Shown in pieces: positions 1 to 10,133 of a stretch of DNA of 64,000 nt. How positions within the stretch are numbered: the first letter of the stretch is position 1; each line of letters begins with the position of its first letter. The position numbers and the translations under genes are program-made. Below the pieces are notes generated by a model, which was not told the DNA's origin, made no database searches, and saw only the letters and a list, made by a program, of their open reading frames with translations. The DNA comes from Botrytis cinerea B05.10 (taxonomy: Eukaryota; Ascomycota; Leotiomycetes; Helotiales; Sclerotiniaceae), in NCBI RefSeq assembly GCF_000143535.2, contig NC_037324.1:558001-622000 (forward strand). Reading direction: 5' to 3'.

Positions 1-550
1 CGGCGAGTGTGGATCCAGAGGTGTCGGTAGAGGTAGAGATGGGTGTGTTGAAGGGGTTTTCTTCTTGGTGTTTTTTTCCTGCAGAGGTGTATGGAGGTAT
101 TTCCTCTGTGGAGATCTCAGCAGTGGTAACAAATTCATCGAGATGCGCTGTGGGGGTAGTTGGAAGTGGCGTAAGAATGGCACGGAGATAATCATTGAGT
201 TCAACGAGTTTTGTGATTGTGTTGGATATCTTGTTTATGTTAAAGGTGGATGTGGATTCAAAAGCATCGGTAAGAATGGTATCGAGTAGGCCTTCTTTTA
301 GGATGCTGGATTGGCTATCGGTTTGATCTGTGTCTGGAATTGCGTTATTTGTATCTGGTGGGATTGCGATTCCAGAATCAGCCCTAAGAATGCCCATCTC
401 TATTTCTGGAGACCTTCTCGGGGGAGGCATCGAAAGTCTTATGCGCATTGAATGACCACGGAATGGTGAGGCCTCGAGAGTAGAGCGAGTGTGAGAGGTA
501 GAAGGCGGCATGATAGAGGAAGATGAAGAAGAAATGTCAGGATTATTCAT
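1..550 (-). CDS. Partial unknown protein, N-terminal part only
   Basis: An open frame begins at ATG 550 and runs off the left edge without a stop, giving the first 183 codons. The protein opens with a Ser-rich stretch (MNNPDISSSSSS), then a basic, Pro-rich part (SMPPPRRSP). A segment around residues 95-140 contains ILTDAFES and ITKLVELNDYLRAIL and could form a helix. The end visible here is again Thr/Ser/Pro-rich. There is no signal peptide or membrane segment. I do not recognise the family. Codon use and the absence of stops over 550 nt support a real gene. The C-terminus and any introns lie outside the window. Confidence 0.6.
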   Translation of the reverse strand, partial: MNNPDISSSSSSIMPPSTSHTRSTLEASPFRGHSMRIRLSMPPPRRSPEIEMGILRADSGIAIPPDTNNAIPDTDQTDSQSSILKEGLLDTILTDAFESTSTFNINKISNTITKLVELNDYLRAILTPLPTTPTAHLDEFVTTAEISTEEIPPYTSAGKKHQEENPFNTPISTSTDTSGSTLA

Positions 551-2135
551 TCAGCTTGAGATTGAGATTTTGATAATGTCACAATGATCTATAAATATTT
601 GGAATGAAATATGATAGAAAATATTCTTGCAAATGTGATTAAAAGATTTCTTTTCTACCAGGTGAACTAACATTGAGTACTAATGAAAACTTTCCTCTAA
701 AGAGACCAAGATGGCCAATAAAAATTGAATGAGGCTCAACTGAGAGTCGATCGACAGTCATTGAAGCTAATGCAAAGCATGAGAGCTTGATTTTTAAAAT
801 GATTTACAGCAAATCTTGGGTTTTCAAGTGACGAATCAATCCTGGAGAAGTCTAGTAGCCGTTGAATCTTGGCCCATCTGAGAAATCCCCCCTAGCGGAT
901 TTAGCGACAGGACCAAGTCGCTAGACTCTATACCCACCCAGAGGTCACATGTCATTTTGGTCCCAAACTAGTACAGAATACTTCCCTAGGAACGTCCACA
1001 TATCGAAATAACAAGAAAATGTGATTCTTATATACAGACAAGCGCAAGCTTCTGCTTACAGAATAGAAAGATCTACAAAGGAAAAAAAGATGGCGCGAGG
1101 CGCGAATTATCGAAGGGAAAGTAAAAACATTGAGACAAATGTGGCTTCCAAGACTAGGGCCTTGCCGCGGTGCAGACAATATTTTCATGACAGAAAGTAC
1201 ATATGGAGCAACATACAAAATGATGATAAAAATCCACCAAAAAAATAAGGAAGAAGGAAATGATATTGAAAAATTACAGGACGCGCGTATGGCCCCTAAA
1301 CCAACATACACCCGCAGTAAGAAAGGCACGGCACTGTTCAGAGCTTGACAGACAATATGAAATACAAAAAGAGCAGGCTTGAATTACCGGAGAGTTGAAA
1401 TGTCTACGAATACGGAGACGACTTCCTCGTAAAACCAAACAAAATAGTATAGATCCGATCATGTGAAATATGTATCTCCGTGGGAACTTTATACCCTATA
1501 CACTATATTTCATACCTCACACCTCATACCTCATGCCATGTAACATAAGATGCCATTTTAATATGTTTTGAGCCGCTGCTATGATCCAAGAAATAGAGTC
1601 ACCTGGCTCTCCTTAAGCTCGAATGATGTGGATGGAAAGGTCTCAAGTTCAGAGTTTTCAGGTGCTTGCGGTGACCTCTGAGTATTCGAGGATGGGGCAG
1701 TGTCAGAGGCCAACGGTCTGTTTTGTGAAGGCGGAATGGGCTGCGGTTGTGAGGACTGTTGAGACCCTGTTCAATAAGGAAACAGGGCAGAAGGAGACGA
1801 ATGAGAGGAGTTCTAAATCTCCAAACAGTATAAACATCCACATTGAAGGAAAAGAAGTAAGTTTAGGGGAGCAAAGTATGAAAGATAAAGTGAAGGGATT
1901 GATATAATGGATTGATGACGAACGATTCATAAAATATTTGAATATAAGGGCATGAGGTTGGAGAAATCAAATACATAGAATGAATAAGCTTGGAAATAGT
2001 TTGTTAGATATGGTACCCTTCTCATACTCCGCGCCCCAGCCTAAGATGCCCTTGACTTCTACAAGTCCCACCAAACTCCATAACTGATATGATACCAAAA
2101 CCGTTTTTCACTCATCGATCCGTATTGCAACCCTC
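551..2135. other. Intergenic region, no gene seen
   Basis: About 1.6 kb of AT-rich sequence lies between the left-edge gene and the 3' end of SPC2. It holds the promoter of the left gene and the 3' flank of SPC2. Open frames of 60-125 codons occur on both strands, but none has a recognisable domain or a convincing splice structure. Confidence 0.5.
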
Positions 2136-2900
2136 TCAAACCTTCTTGCTTCTCTTCTTTCCTCCAGCTGCCTTCTCTGCCCCAGAAGTCTCAACATCAC
2201 CACTACTCTCCTTCAATAATGCTGCCCATTTGTCATCCATACTTAAATCTGCCTGACCTTCTTGCTCAACCTTCTTCTCATTCTTAACCACTCTCTTTTG
2301 ATCGACAGCTCCAATCACTGAAATGTTACTCGCCAACATCTCTTGGAATGGTTGCACAATAAAATGACCTTTCAGATCAAACCATTCTCTAAAAGGTTTT
2401 CTCAAGGTTCTCTCCTCCTTTGGTTGACCAGATCTGCCTTTGGCCGCTTCATAAATCTTAAATGTTAAGTTATAAATTGGTTGATGTTTTTTGGTTTGAG
2501 TAGAGATTTCGATGATATTTTTTTTGTCTGGAGATGTGCCGATATATATGATTCCTTTCTCAACATAGAACAGCCAGAATGTAAGGAAGGTGTTGAGGAT
2601 AAAGTAGATTCCAACTGCAATTGCTGTGTAGGACTTCGTGGGTTCAAATCCATAGGTGTAGTCCCAGTAGAAACAGGCACCGCAGACCAAGACAGATGCA
2701 TAACCAATTGCCAGACGAGCATCAGAGAGGGTATGTGACTGGGTGAATTTGAGAGAGTTCAGGTAGGTGGGAAGAGCATCGTCGGAGGTGTTTTTGAGAT
2801 CTAGAATTGATTGTTAGTATTGTAATATTCGAATACTTCTCGAAGATAGATGTATATACTGACCAGGGAGAGAATGCACCGATATCCTTTCTGAAGCCAT
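2136..2900 (-). CDS. SPC2: Signal peptidase complex subunit 2 (Spc2/SPCS2)
   Basis: Exons are 2864-2900 and 2136-2800, joined over a 63-nt intron (donor GTCAGT, acceptor CTAG), giving 233 aa. Spc2 is the non-catalytic SPCS2 subunit of the ER signal peptidase complex, which removes signal peptides during translocation. The N-terminus (MASERISVHSLPD) leads into a cytosolic segment. Two hydrophobic helices follow (roughly residues 55-75 and 85-105, including FILNTFLTFWLFYVEKGIIYIG), then a long cytosolic domain with the conserved YNLTFKIYE strand. The Lys/Arg-rich end (KKRSKKV) is typical of the family. The start is fixed by the only in-frame ATG upstream that splices into the conserved part. 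The gene shares its promoter region with EMC3, which diverges from it. Confidence 0.92.
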
Positions 2901-3124
2901 GATTGATTTTTGTTCTTTTTCAGAATTATGTGGAGGGAAAGCTGTTGTCGCAATGTACACAAAGAGACCGTGTCTTGATGAAGCTCTACTCGCAAGGGTC
3001 CGAGGTTAGCGTGAAAGCCACATTTGATGTCAGATTCAACCACAGATCTAGGTAGAATTCCACTCGCGACAACCCCTCATACATAATCTTCCCCAACAAA
3101 AGAGATTAGGAAGATATTGCAAAG
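2901..3124. promoter_or_regulatory. Shared divergent promoter region of SPC2 and EMC3
   Basis: Only 224 bp separates the two start codons, so both promoters and both 5' leaders must lie here. No clear TATA box is visible. Both genes encode ER membrane machinery, so co-regulation from this segment is plausible but inferred. Confidence 0.55.
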
Positions 3125-4122
3125 ATGGCACAAGTTCCTGTGCAGACGATTCATAGGGATCCCCAGTTATTGTGAGCAAATCGCCACTTTCCATGTTGGA
3201 TTGAGCTGACAAACATGTAGCTACTGGATCTTGATACCTATTACTATTGTTATGGTATGTATTTCTAGCTCTTATGATATTCAATCTGCAGCCCTAACTC
3301 CTCACTCAGATTTTGACTGGTATCCTTCGTCACTATGCTACCGTTCTTATGGCCACTACTCCCAAAAAGCAGGAGCTTCCAGCTATTCGCGAACAACGAT
3401 CCTTACTTCGAGGTATCAACCTTCGTAACAATGCTCATGTTCTTACTCCCGCCTCTTTCCAACCACGCAGAGATTATATCGTACAAGCATTCGAAGAAGG
3501 AAAGTTCTTGAAGGAACCAGAGAAGAAGGGACAAGCAGCTCCAAATCCAATGACCGATCCAGCCGCTATGGAGGGAATGATGGGCATGATGAAGGGAAAT
3601 ATGTCTATGATGATCCCACAGACGTTGATTATGGGATGGATCAATGCATTTTTCAGTGGATTTGTTATTAGTGAGTTGCTTGTTGGAAGAATTATGCTGC
3701 TGGGTGTACTAACATGAGATATAGTCAAATTGCCATTTCCATTGACAATTAAGTTCAAGAGTATGTTGCAAGCTGGAGTAGCCACCAGAGATATGGACCC
3801 ACAATGGATGTCTTCCATTTCGTGGTATGTTCTTTGTATCTTTGGATTGCAATCTGTATTCAACTATCTATTGGGAAGCGATAATGGTATGTTAATCCTC
3901 TCTAAGTGTGATGATACGGGGCAATACTAAGTCAAAATAGCTGCAAGTCAAATGGCCCAACAAATGGGTCAAATGGGTCCAGGAGCAGGTGCACAAATGT
4001 TTGGACCGGGTGTAGACCCCGACAAGCAATTCCAAGGTGAGGCTGAGAACTTGTCTGTCTTAGCCCACAAGAGTACATTGGAAGGTGTAGAACAGAGATT
4101 ACTGGAAAGCGTGAGGGTGTAA
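3125..4122 (+). CDS. EMC3: ER membrane protein complex subunit 3 (EMC3)
   Basis: Five exons, 3125-3171, 3221-3254, 3310-3670, 3725-3886 and 3941-4122, give 261 aa. EMC3 is the YidC/Oxa1-type core subunit of the EMC, which inserts tail-anchored and multipass proteins into the ER membrane. The first exon gives MAQVPVQTIHRDPQL. The two short exons join in frame to encode the first helix (FYWILIPITIVMILTG). A Met-rich cytosolic loop follows (MEGMMGMMKGNMSMM), then two more helices (MGWINAFFSGFVIIKLPFP and WYVLCIFGLQSVFNYLLG). The Gln/Met/Gly-rich tail is usual in fungi. All introns are 49-55 nt with good consensus ends. The start is fixed by the match of exon 1 to the family N-terminus. Confidence 0.93.
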
Positions 4123-4663
4123 ATCAGATAGTTGGACTAGAATCTTTGATTAGCAGAAGCGTTTCCTGTTGAAGTCAACGGTCCCCAATAGTGCATAGAG
4201 CCTGTAGAAGAGACTCTATAACTCATGTCAAGATATTCACGCCTACTGGGGACAGGAGGTATGAAAAACGGGCTTTTGTTAATCCCCTTCATGCTACTTC
4301 ATGTTACTAATAAGTGGTTAATTATATAAATCTATCTTCAACATCCAAAGTTTTGTTAGTGCGTCTTTATTTGAAATATAGGCGGTAAGTTTCTGTTATT
4401 TTCTGAAGGTATATAAGGTCACATGAGTTACCCAGACGTTCCTTCCATCTATGACTTCAATTTCCACTTTGAAACCAGAAGCCACGCTAGAACGTTACTT
4501 ACACTGTTGATCGCGTAATGTTTTCATATTTAATATTCATCTCTTCTATATTCTATTCATCATCTACCATTTCATTATCGTTGTCACTTATTCATCCATC
4601 TATTATCGCCCAATCTACAAATCCATCTCTGGAACATTTGTATGGTATTTTACCATTCAAACC
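4123..4663. other. Intergenic region
   Basis: 3' flank of EMC3 and 5' flank of the BTB gene. The 140 bp before the BTB start are pyrimidine-rich, as is common near fungal transcription starts. No gene is seen. Confidence 0.5.
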
Positions 4664-5831
4664 ATGTATCGTTCGGCTTCATTGGATCTTCCCGATGATA
4701 CAACAAGAATGCCTCCACCAAGTAGAATCGGAGGCAGAGCTGCAATCAGAAATGCGACGCCGCCCGTTCTTAAGCTGTCTCGTCCTACTGAAAACGTCTC
4801 AATTTTGCCAAACACACCCATAGTGAGTATAGATGTTCTTATTTGATGGATTCAAGGCTGAAATTAAGGGTTTCTAGTTGACTCGTCCAACTCATAACAA
4901 TTCAGTATTTGGTGATGTTGAGAAGGTTTCAAACCCCGCAGATTCCACAGTGAGCATTGCGCCTTTTATTCAATGATTTCAAAGCTGACCTTGAGCTTCC
5001 AGAGTGTCAATACCAAACTTGTTGAACCAGCTGAGGCTGTTGAGAATGATTCTACTGCCAAAAGAAGAATTGACGGAGTCGATATGCGCCCTTATAAGAA
5101 GACTTGTTTGCTTGCGTTAGTTTTCTCAAACCAAAATTCATAACTTGTTACACATACTAATGTCTAACTGCAGATCATTCTCCGAAACCGTGAAATTGAT
5201 TGTTGGGCCCGTCGTAATGTCCAAGACATTTGTTGTTCATAAGAACATTCTTTGTGCTGCAAGTCCCGTTTTTGAGGCTAGCTTCAAACCTGAGTGGCAG
5301 GAGGGAGTAGATGCCACCATGAAGCTACCCGAAGACGACCCAAGATACTTTGCGCCACTGGTATATTGGATCTACAACAATGAAATTGTCTATCCTCAAG
5401 GATGCTCAACAATTGAAGGGCTAGCTGAGGTCTACCATTTGGCAGAGAAATATTTGATGCCACGACTCCAGAACGATCTGATTGATTCTTTGGTTTATGA
5501 AACTGTCACCATCGACCGAATTTTCTTGCCAGAGAGTATAAATTCAATTTTCAAAAACTCCCCAGCAGCATCAAAGCTTCGCCTTTTTGTGGTCAACTCT
5601 ACTTTGAAAAATTGGGTTTTGGCTAAGCACTTCAAAAGCAAGCCAGGAGATCTCTGCGCAGACTTCCTTTTCGAAATATTCAGCGCTTTTGCTGAGGATC
5701 CGAGGGCAGGCCTGAAAGAAACTTTCTTAGATTCCGAGAATCAGTATTGTGAGCTGTATCACATCCATGAGGCCGAAGAGCAAGGAAAGTGCAAAGCTCT
5801 CAAACTCCCCGACCACGTAGTGTCGGGTTAA
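4664..5831 (+). CDS. BTB/POZ domain protein
   Basis: Exons 4664-4822, 4878-4949, 5003-5115 and 5174-5831 give 333 aa. The first 110 residues are low-complexity and probably disordered. Residues about 115-215 form a BTB/POZ fold: the core has VVMSKTFVVHKNILCAASPVFEASFKPEW, with the family's DxxFxVHK-type HK and the SPVF turn, then LVYWIYNNEI and AEKYLMPRLQ. BTB proteins of this fungal type are usually dimerisation modules and sometimes Cullin-3 adaptors. Nothing here identifies a partner or target. The C-terminal third is an alpha-helical BACK-like extension without a recognisable second domain. Splice phases are clean throughout. The specific function is unknown. Confidence 0.8.
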
Positions 5832-6768
5832 GTTGATTGAAATGCGTGGACATTTGCTTCAGATTCTTAGAACATGTATCTCGCCAGATTAGCTATTTTT
5901 AACAATCACTACACTTCTTTGATTTTCTACGCAGCCATGAACCCATTATCTTTGCATTTCCAACATAATCAGCCTCTCAATGCATCAATGAAGACGTGAC
6001 CATTGATCGCCAGACTTTGTCTCCAATGGAATTGCCTGGTGAGTATCGTTGGATGTTCTTTAAATAAAACCTAACAATTTGATGATTTCTAAGGCCTCGG
6101 AGCTTCTCAATGCTTATTTGTCAAAACTATTTTTTAATTTATGTTTCTTTAGACTTCAGAATCGCTTCAGTGATCTAACTCAAACTAGCAACCAAATAAA
6201 TCCTCCGGTTTGTGTTTCTACATTGACCTTGTCTCCGAATCACAAGGTAGATTGGTTCGTCTCATTGAGCTCTCTTCCACTCTACCATTGAATGTACTCA
6301 GGCGTACAACCTTGAGCACTGCCATAGACTTGCTGCGATATTCACAAGATATCATCTTGACTCTCAAAGGATAGAATGAATGAGCTTATCATTCTGTTTG
6401 TCTCCTATTCTCACTGACGGCATGTGTTCCCGTTCCTCCTTTCCCTCCTGGAATCGAGACTTATTTTGATTATATGCTGTGCACTCGGATGAAATTGGTA
6501 TATACAGGAACTATGTGATGGGAAACTTTGATTTTGAATTGGTCTATTATGTAGACTGCCATAGTAACATTTGAAATCGGTATTGATAGACTCGGAGAAA
6601 TGTACAAAATGAAAGCAGTGGTTTTGGTGGAAGTTACAATGTTTAGTTTTTATGTAATATGACATTTAATACTTGAGTACAACCAACCACTCTTCGCGGA
6701 AGACCCTTTTCCATGCCTAAACTCCAAACACCTGATATCTTGATTTTACTGCACAGAGTGGCAATGAA
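5832..6768. other. Intergenic region
   Basis: Convergent 3' flanks of the BTB gene and RPF2. Small open frames occur (for example 6079-6291) but show no domain, no sensible codon pattern and no supporting splice sites. Confidence 0.5.
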
Positions 6769-7809
6769 TCATGCCTTCTTTGACCTTTTTACAGGCTCGT
6801 CATCACTAACAATATCTTCGTCATCATCCCCACCCTCATCATCATCAGCTACGTCCCTGCTTCTCTTCAATCCCTTCATCTTTCTAGTTTGCAACTCCTT
6901 CAAGTCTTGTTTACCAAGATGTATTCTACCCATCTTGTCACCAACGATATCGGTGGTGATGTTCTTCTTTGGTCTCTCTGCACTTCCTCTTGCTCTTCTC
7001 ATTGCCTCCTTCATTATGCTCTCATCCGCTTCCTTGACTCTGCCGACTCTGAAATCCATCCTTGGTCCCATCTCTTCAACCTCAACTCTTGGTAGCTTGT
7101 GACCACTCTTCTTGGTTCTTATTAAGTATACTCGTAGATGAATCTTTGGTTTCTCCTCCTCTCCGTCTACACTATCCCTGGCCGAGATAGAAACGATATA
7201 TTGAAGACCTTCCACATCCACCTTATCTGCTGGCTCTCCCTTAAAGAAGTCGAGGAACATGGATTTCGCAAGTGTATATTCGTCGGAAACAGGGCTCTCG
7301 AATGGAGTTCCAGAGAACAAAATCATAGGCTTTAATCCGACGGCGCATTTCTTGTTCTTGAATTGACTCAAAGTCCTGAACGAGTCTGCATCAAGGTTCA
7401 ACTCTAACAAATCCAAAACCTTATAATCGAACATTCTACAGAAAGTAATAGAATGTGGGCGTTTCTTAGACGAGGAACCGAAAACTAAGAGGGAAGCATC
7501 ATTCTTCTCGGAGAAAAACTCGAGCGAAGAAGGATCGTCGAATGGATGGATGCTATTCTTCTTGGTGAATTTCTTTGCGAGGGGTAAATGGAGAGTATGA
7601 AGATCTGTGAGACAGTCTTGAGTAGGTTGCGAACATGTTGTATAACGGAGAAAGAGAGCGGTTTTTGGGTTCTCGACTGGCTTGGGTGCTTTTTTGGTGA
7701 GAGCGCGCTTGCTGCGAGCATTACGGGGTTTGCTAGTAGAATATGTTAACACAAAAAGTTCAATTGGGATTGGAAGGATCATTGAAAGTACTTACATTTG
7801 ACGTAACAT
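6769..7809 (-). CDS. RPF2: Ribosome production factor 2 (Brix domain)
   Basis: Exons 7796-7809 and 6769-7732 flank a 63-nt intron and give 325 aa. Rpf2 works with Rrs1 in the nucleolus to load the 5S RNP (5S rRNA, uL18, uL5) onto the pre-60S ribosome. The tiny first exon encodes MLRQ and splices into IKPRNARSKRALTKKAPKPVEN, the family's conserved N-terminus, which fixes the start. The Brix domain spans about residues 30-235 (TALFLRYTTC, FCRMFDYKVLDLLEL, GLKPMILFSG). The C-terminus is basic then acidic (DDDEGGDDDED), ending in a nuclear-localisation-like KRSKKA. Its start lies 509 bp from the divergent PMP24-like gene. Confidence 0.94.
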
Positions 7810-8318
7810 GATGAATTGATATTATGTGGTATTATGTGATTGTTTGAAGGGATTGAAGATATTAACAAATGCCTTCTTTACTTCTTCTCCAAGCTCGAAC
7901 TTTTTTTTTGCGATCCGATAATAGATAAAGCACTAGCGCCGAAATTGTTCCATGAGGCATGAATGCCTGAATGCCTGAATATTGGAATGCCTGAATCTCA
8001 CATGCTAATAATTCCACCCTGCGGACCTGAGCGGACGCTAACTGAATCCCTGTGAGTACGGATGAGAGTCTGTGGGGTAGCGAATGGATATCCGAATTCA
8101 TGTTCATCCCCATAAACATGCCGAGCTTCATTCCTGAGTTTACTTTTGGCTTCATTGACGTTATTTCTTTGACAATACATCTGCGATTTGAAGACTGGAT
8201 TGAATAGACATAGGCGAGAATACGAAGATAATATTCGACACTTCTTTCTTTCTCTTCGTTAAGGAAATTGGTGGACTTAGAAAATCAAGTTACCGAGGTT
8301 CGTTTTTGTTCTGACAAG
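7810..8318. promoter_or_regulatory. Divergent promoter region of RPF2 and the PMP24-like gene
   Basis: This 509-bp spacer carries both 5' flanks. A short direct repeat (GAATGCCTGAAT-type) recurs three times near 7960-7995. The final 40 bp before the PMP24-like start are TC-rich. No further sites are clear. Confidence 0.5.
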
Positions 8319-9188
8319 ATGGAGGAGGGAAGAATTGCTGTCATAAAGGTAGACATCCACCGTTCTCATCATAACTTTCGCGGTATACTGATGCGAAAAT
8401 ACAGACAGCACTTGAGAGCTTTATCCTCGATCCTAAAAATGCCGAATTTCTCGCTATCCTCAAAGCTGCTCGCAGCGGCGCTGTCTACGGTGCCAAAGTC
8501 AGATTTCCTCATGCATTGGTGTAGGTTCCCCCCTTTTTGTTTCGCGTTTACCAATTACTAGGCGCATAACTGACGGAATTCGTATTCTAGCATGATGTTC
8601 CTATTCAGATCTGGTACTGTCCGTGAAAAGATAGGACTGATACTCCGCGCAACACGAACGCATGCGCAAAATCTCGCGAAATATGCTACGATATATAAGA
8701 CGACGATGTTAGCACTGAAATACTCAGGGGGCAGTAAGGGGAAGGAGGGAAATTGGGATACATTCTTAGCAGGATTATTAGGTGGATATGTGGTATTTGG
8801 AAGAAGGTCAAAGAAGGGGCATGTTAGCAGTGTTAGCAAACAGATTGTGATATTCGGTATGTTTCTCCTTCCAATCGATGTTCCAATAACCCGCGTTCAA
8901 AGACATGCTAATGTATCGGCGCGCACAGTATTCGCACGAGTATGCTTGTCATTAGCACAACTAGCCGTTCTCCCTTCAGCAGGAATCATCAGAAACAAAG
9001 AGCTTTCGGATCGCATATCGAACGACGCATGGCCAGTATTTGCAGCACTAAGCTGGGGAAGTGTTATGTGGTTATTCAGGTGGTATCCGGACTCGGTGCA
9101 GAGTGGGTTAAGGAGTAGTATGGATTATATCTATGTGCAGAGCGATCATTGGGACAGTTTGAGGAACTTCATCATACATAGCAAATGA
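8319..9188 (+). CDS. Peroxisomal membrane protein 4 / PMP24-like (Tim17/22/23 family)
   Basis: Exons 8319-8348, 8405-8520, 8591-8856 and 8929-9188 give 223 aa. It resembles PXMP4 (PMP24), a peroxisomal membrane protein of the Tim17/Tim22/Tim23/Pmp24 superfamily whose molecular function is not settled. Family marks are SGAVYGAKVRFPHALVM, LFRSGTVREKI, a glycine-rich helix (FLAGLLGGYVVFG) and SSMDYIYVQSDHWDSLRNF near the end. The start ATG 8319 gives the family's short soluble N-terminus (MEEGRIAVIK). The third intron (8857-8928, 72 nt) has good splice and branch signals but is a multiple of three with no stop, so a retained-intron form would stay in frame. Confidence 0.88.
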
Positions 9189-10133
9189 AAGGTTTCGGGA
9201 AGGCCAATAGGCAAATATTTACAAACGAGGAATATACCGTTTTAGTATGAAGATTGAGGCAGTCTAGAGAAGCATATATGTTAATGGGTACGGGAGCAAG
9301 CGAGCAGGTTATAGATCGGAGATTGTATGTTTGCATATACCATTAGTATTCAAGGGGCAAACAACTGGTGTAGAACTAGATTATTTCGCGGGTTATGGAC
9401 CTGATTTATTATATTAATCATATATTGGATGTTTCATTTTAGATATACGACACCGAATTTCGGATTGGATTCAGCTCTAATGACATGTCTTCAGCTTACT
9501 CGACTCTTGCCGTTTCTCAAAGATATTTACAATATCTCAGCCAACGTCTCAGTGACGGAAATCATTATAACTTTCCAAAAATAGCATCTGTTGTCGAAGA
9601 AGGTAAACAGTAAGATACTGTTTGCTTCACTGCTTTATCGGATTTTCTGCATGCTAGTATGTATTCTTTGTTTCGCTCTCCGGAGAGAACATCCTTTGTC
9701 ACTGCAATGAAGCCATAATCGCGGTATGAACTCTATGAGAATCTTACATGTCGTGAAACTAAAGAGGCCTTTACATAACATAAGAAAGATCTTGGTAGTC
9801 TTGGTGGGATTGGCACGATTACCTCGTACATGGATGATGGATGATCTTGGGCCTGCATCCGATAAGTGTCGGCCTCCACGTATTGGGGAAGCTGAACACT
9901 AACAAGCCAGCCATCAACATATTGACAAAGACGATTTCTAGAATCCTTCCTTATACTGTCCTCAATAGATAAATTTTCCAATTCAGCCCTCTTTCTCTCT
10001 TTCACCTGTTGGCCACTCCAGAATTATTGAGATTGTTCACAAGCAATGTTTATCTCGAATTGATACAATCTTGTATATGGTATTGGCGTAGCTCTGGACT
10101 CCAAGACCCACTGAAACTCTTGTACCCTCAGAT
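9189..10133. other. Intergenic region
   Basis: 3' flank of the PMP24-like gene and promoter of dapB. An open frame of 90 codons on the minus strand (9733-10005) shows no domain and lies in the presumed dapB leader. Nothing else was recognised. Confidence 0.5.

Noticed and set aside
5990..6060. DVTIDRQTL fragment after the BTB gene as a duplicated exon (resembles TVTIDRIFL)
   Set aside because: The similarity stops after about seven residues and no further BTB sequence follows.
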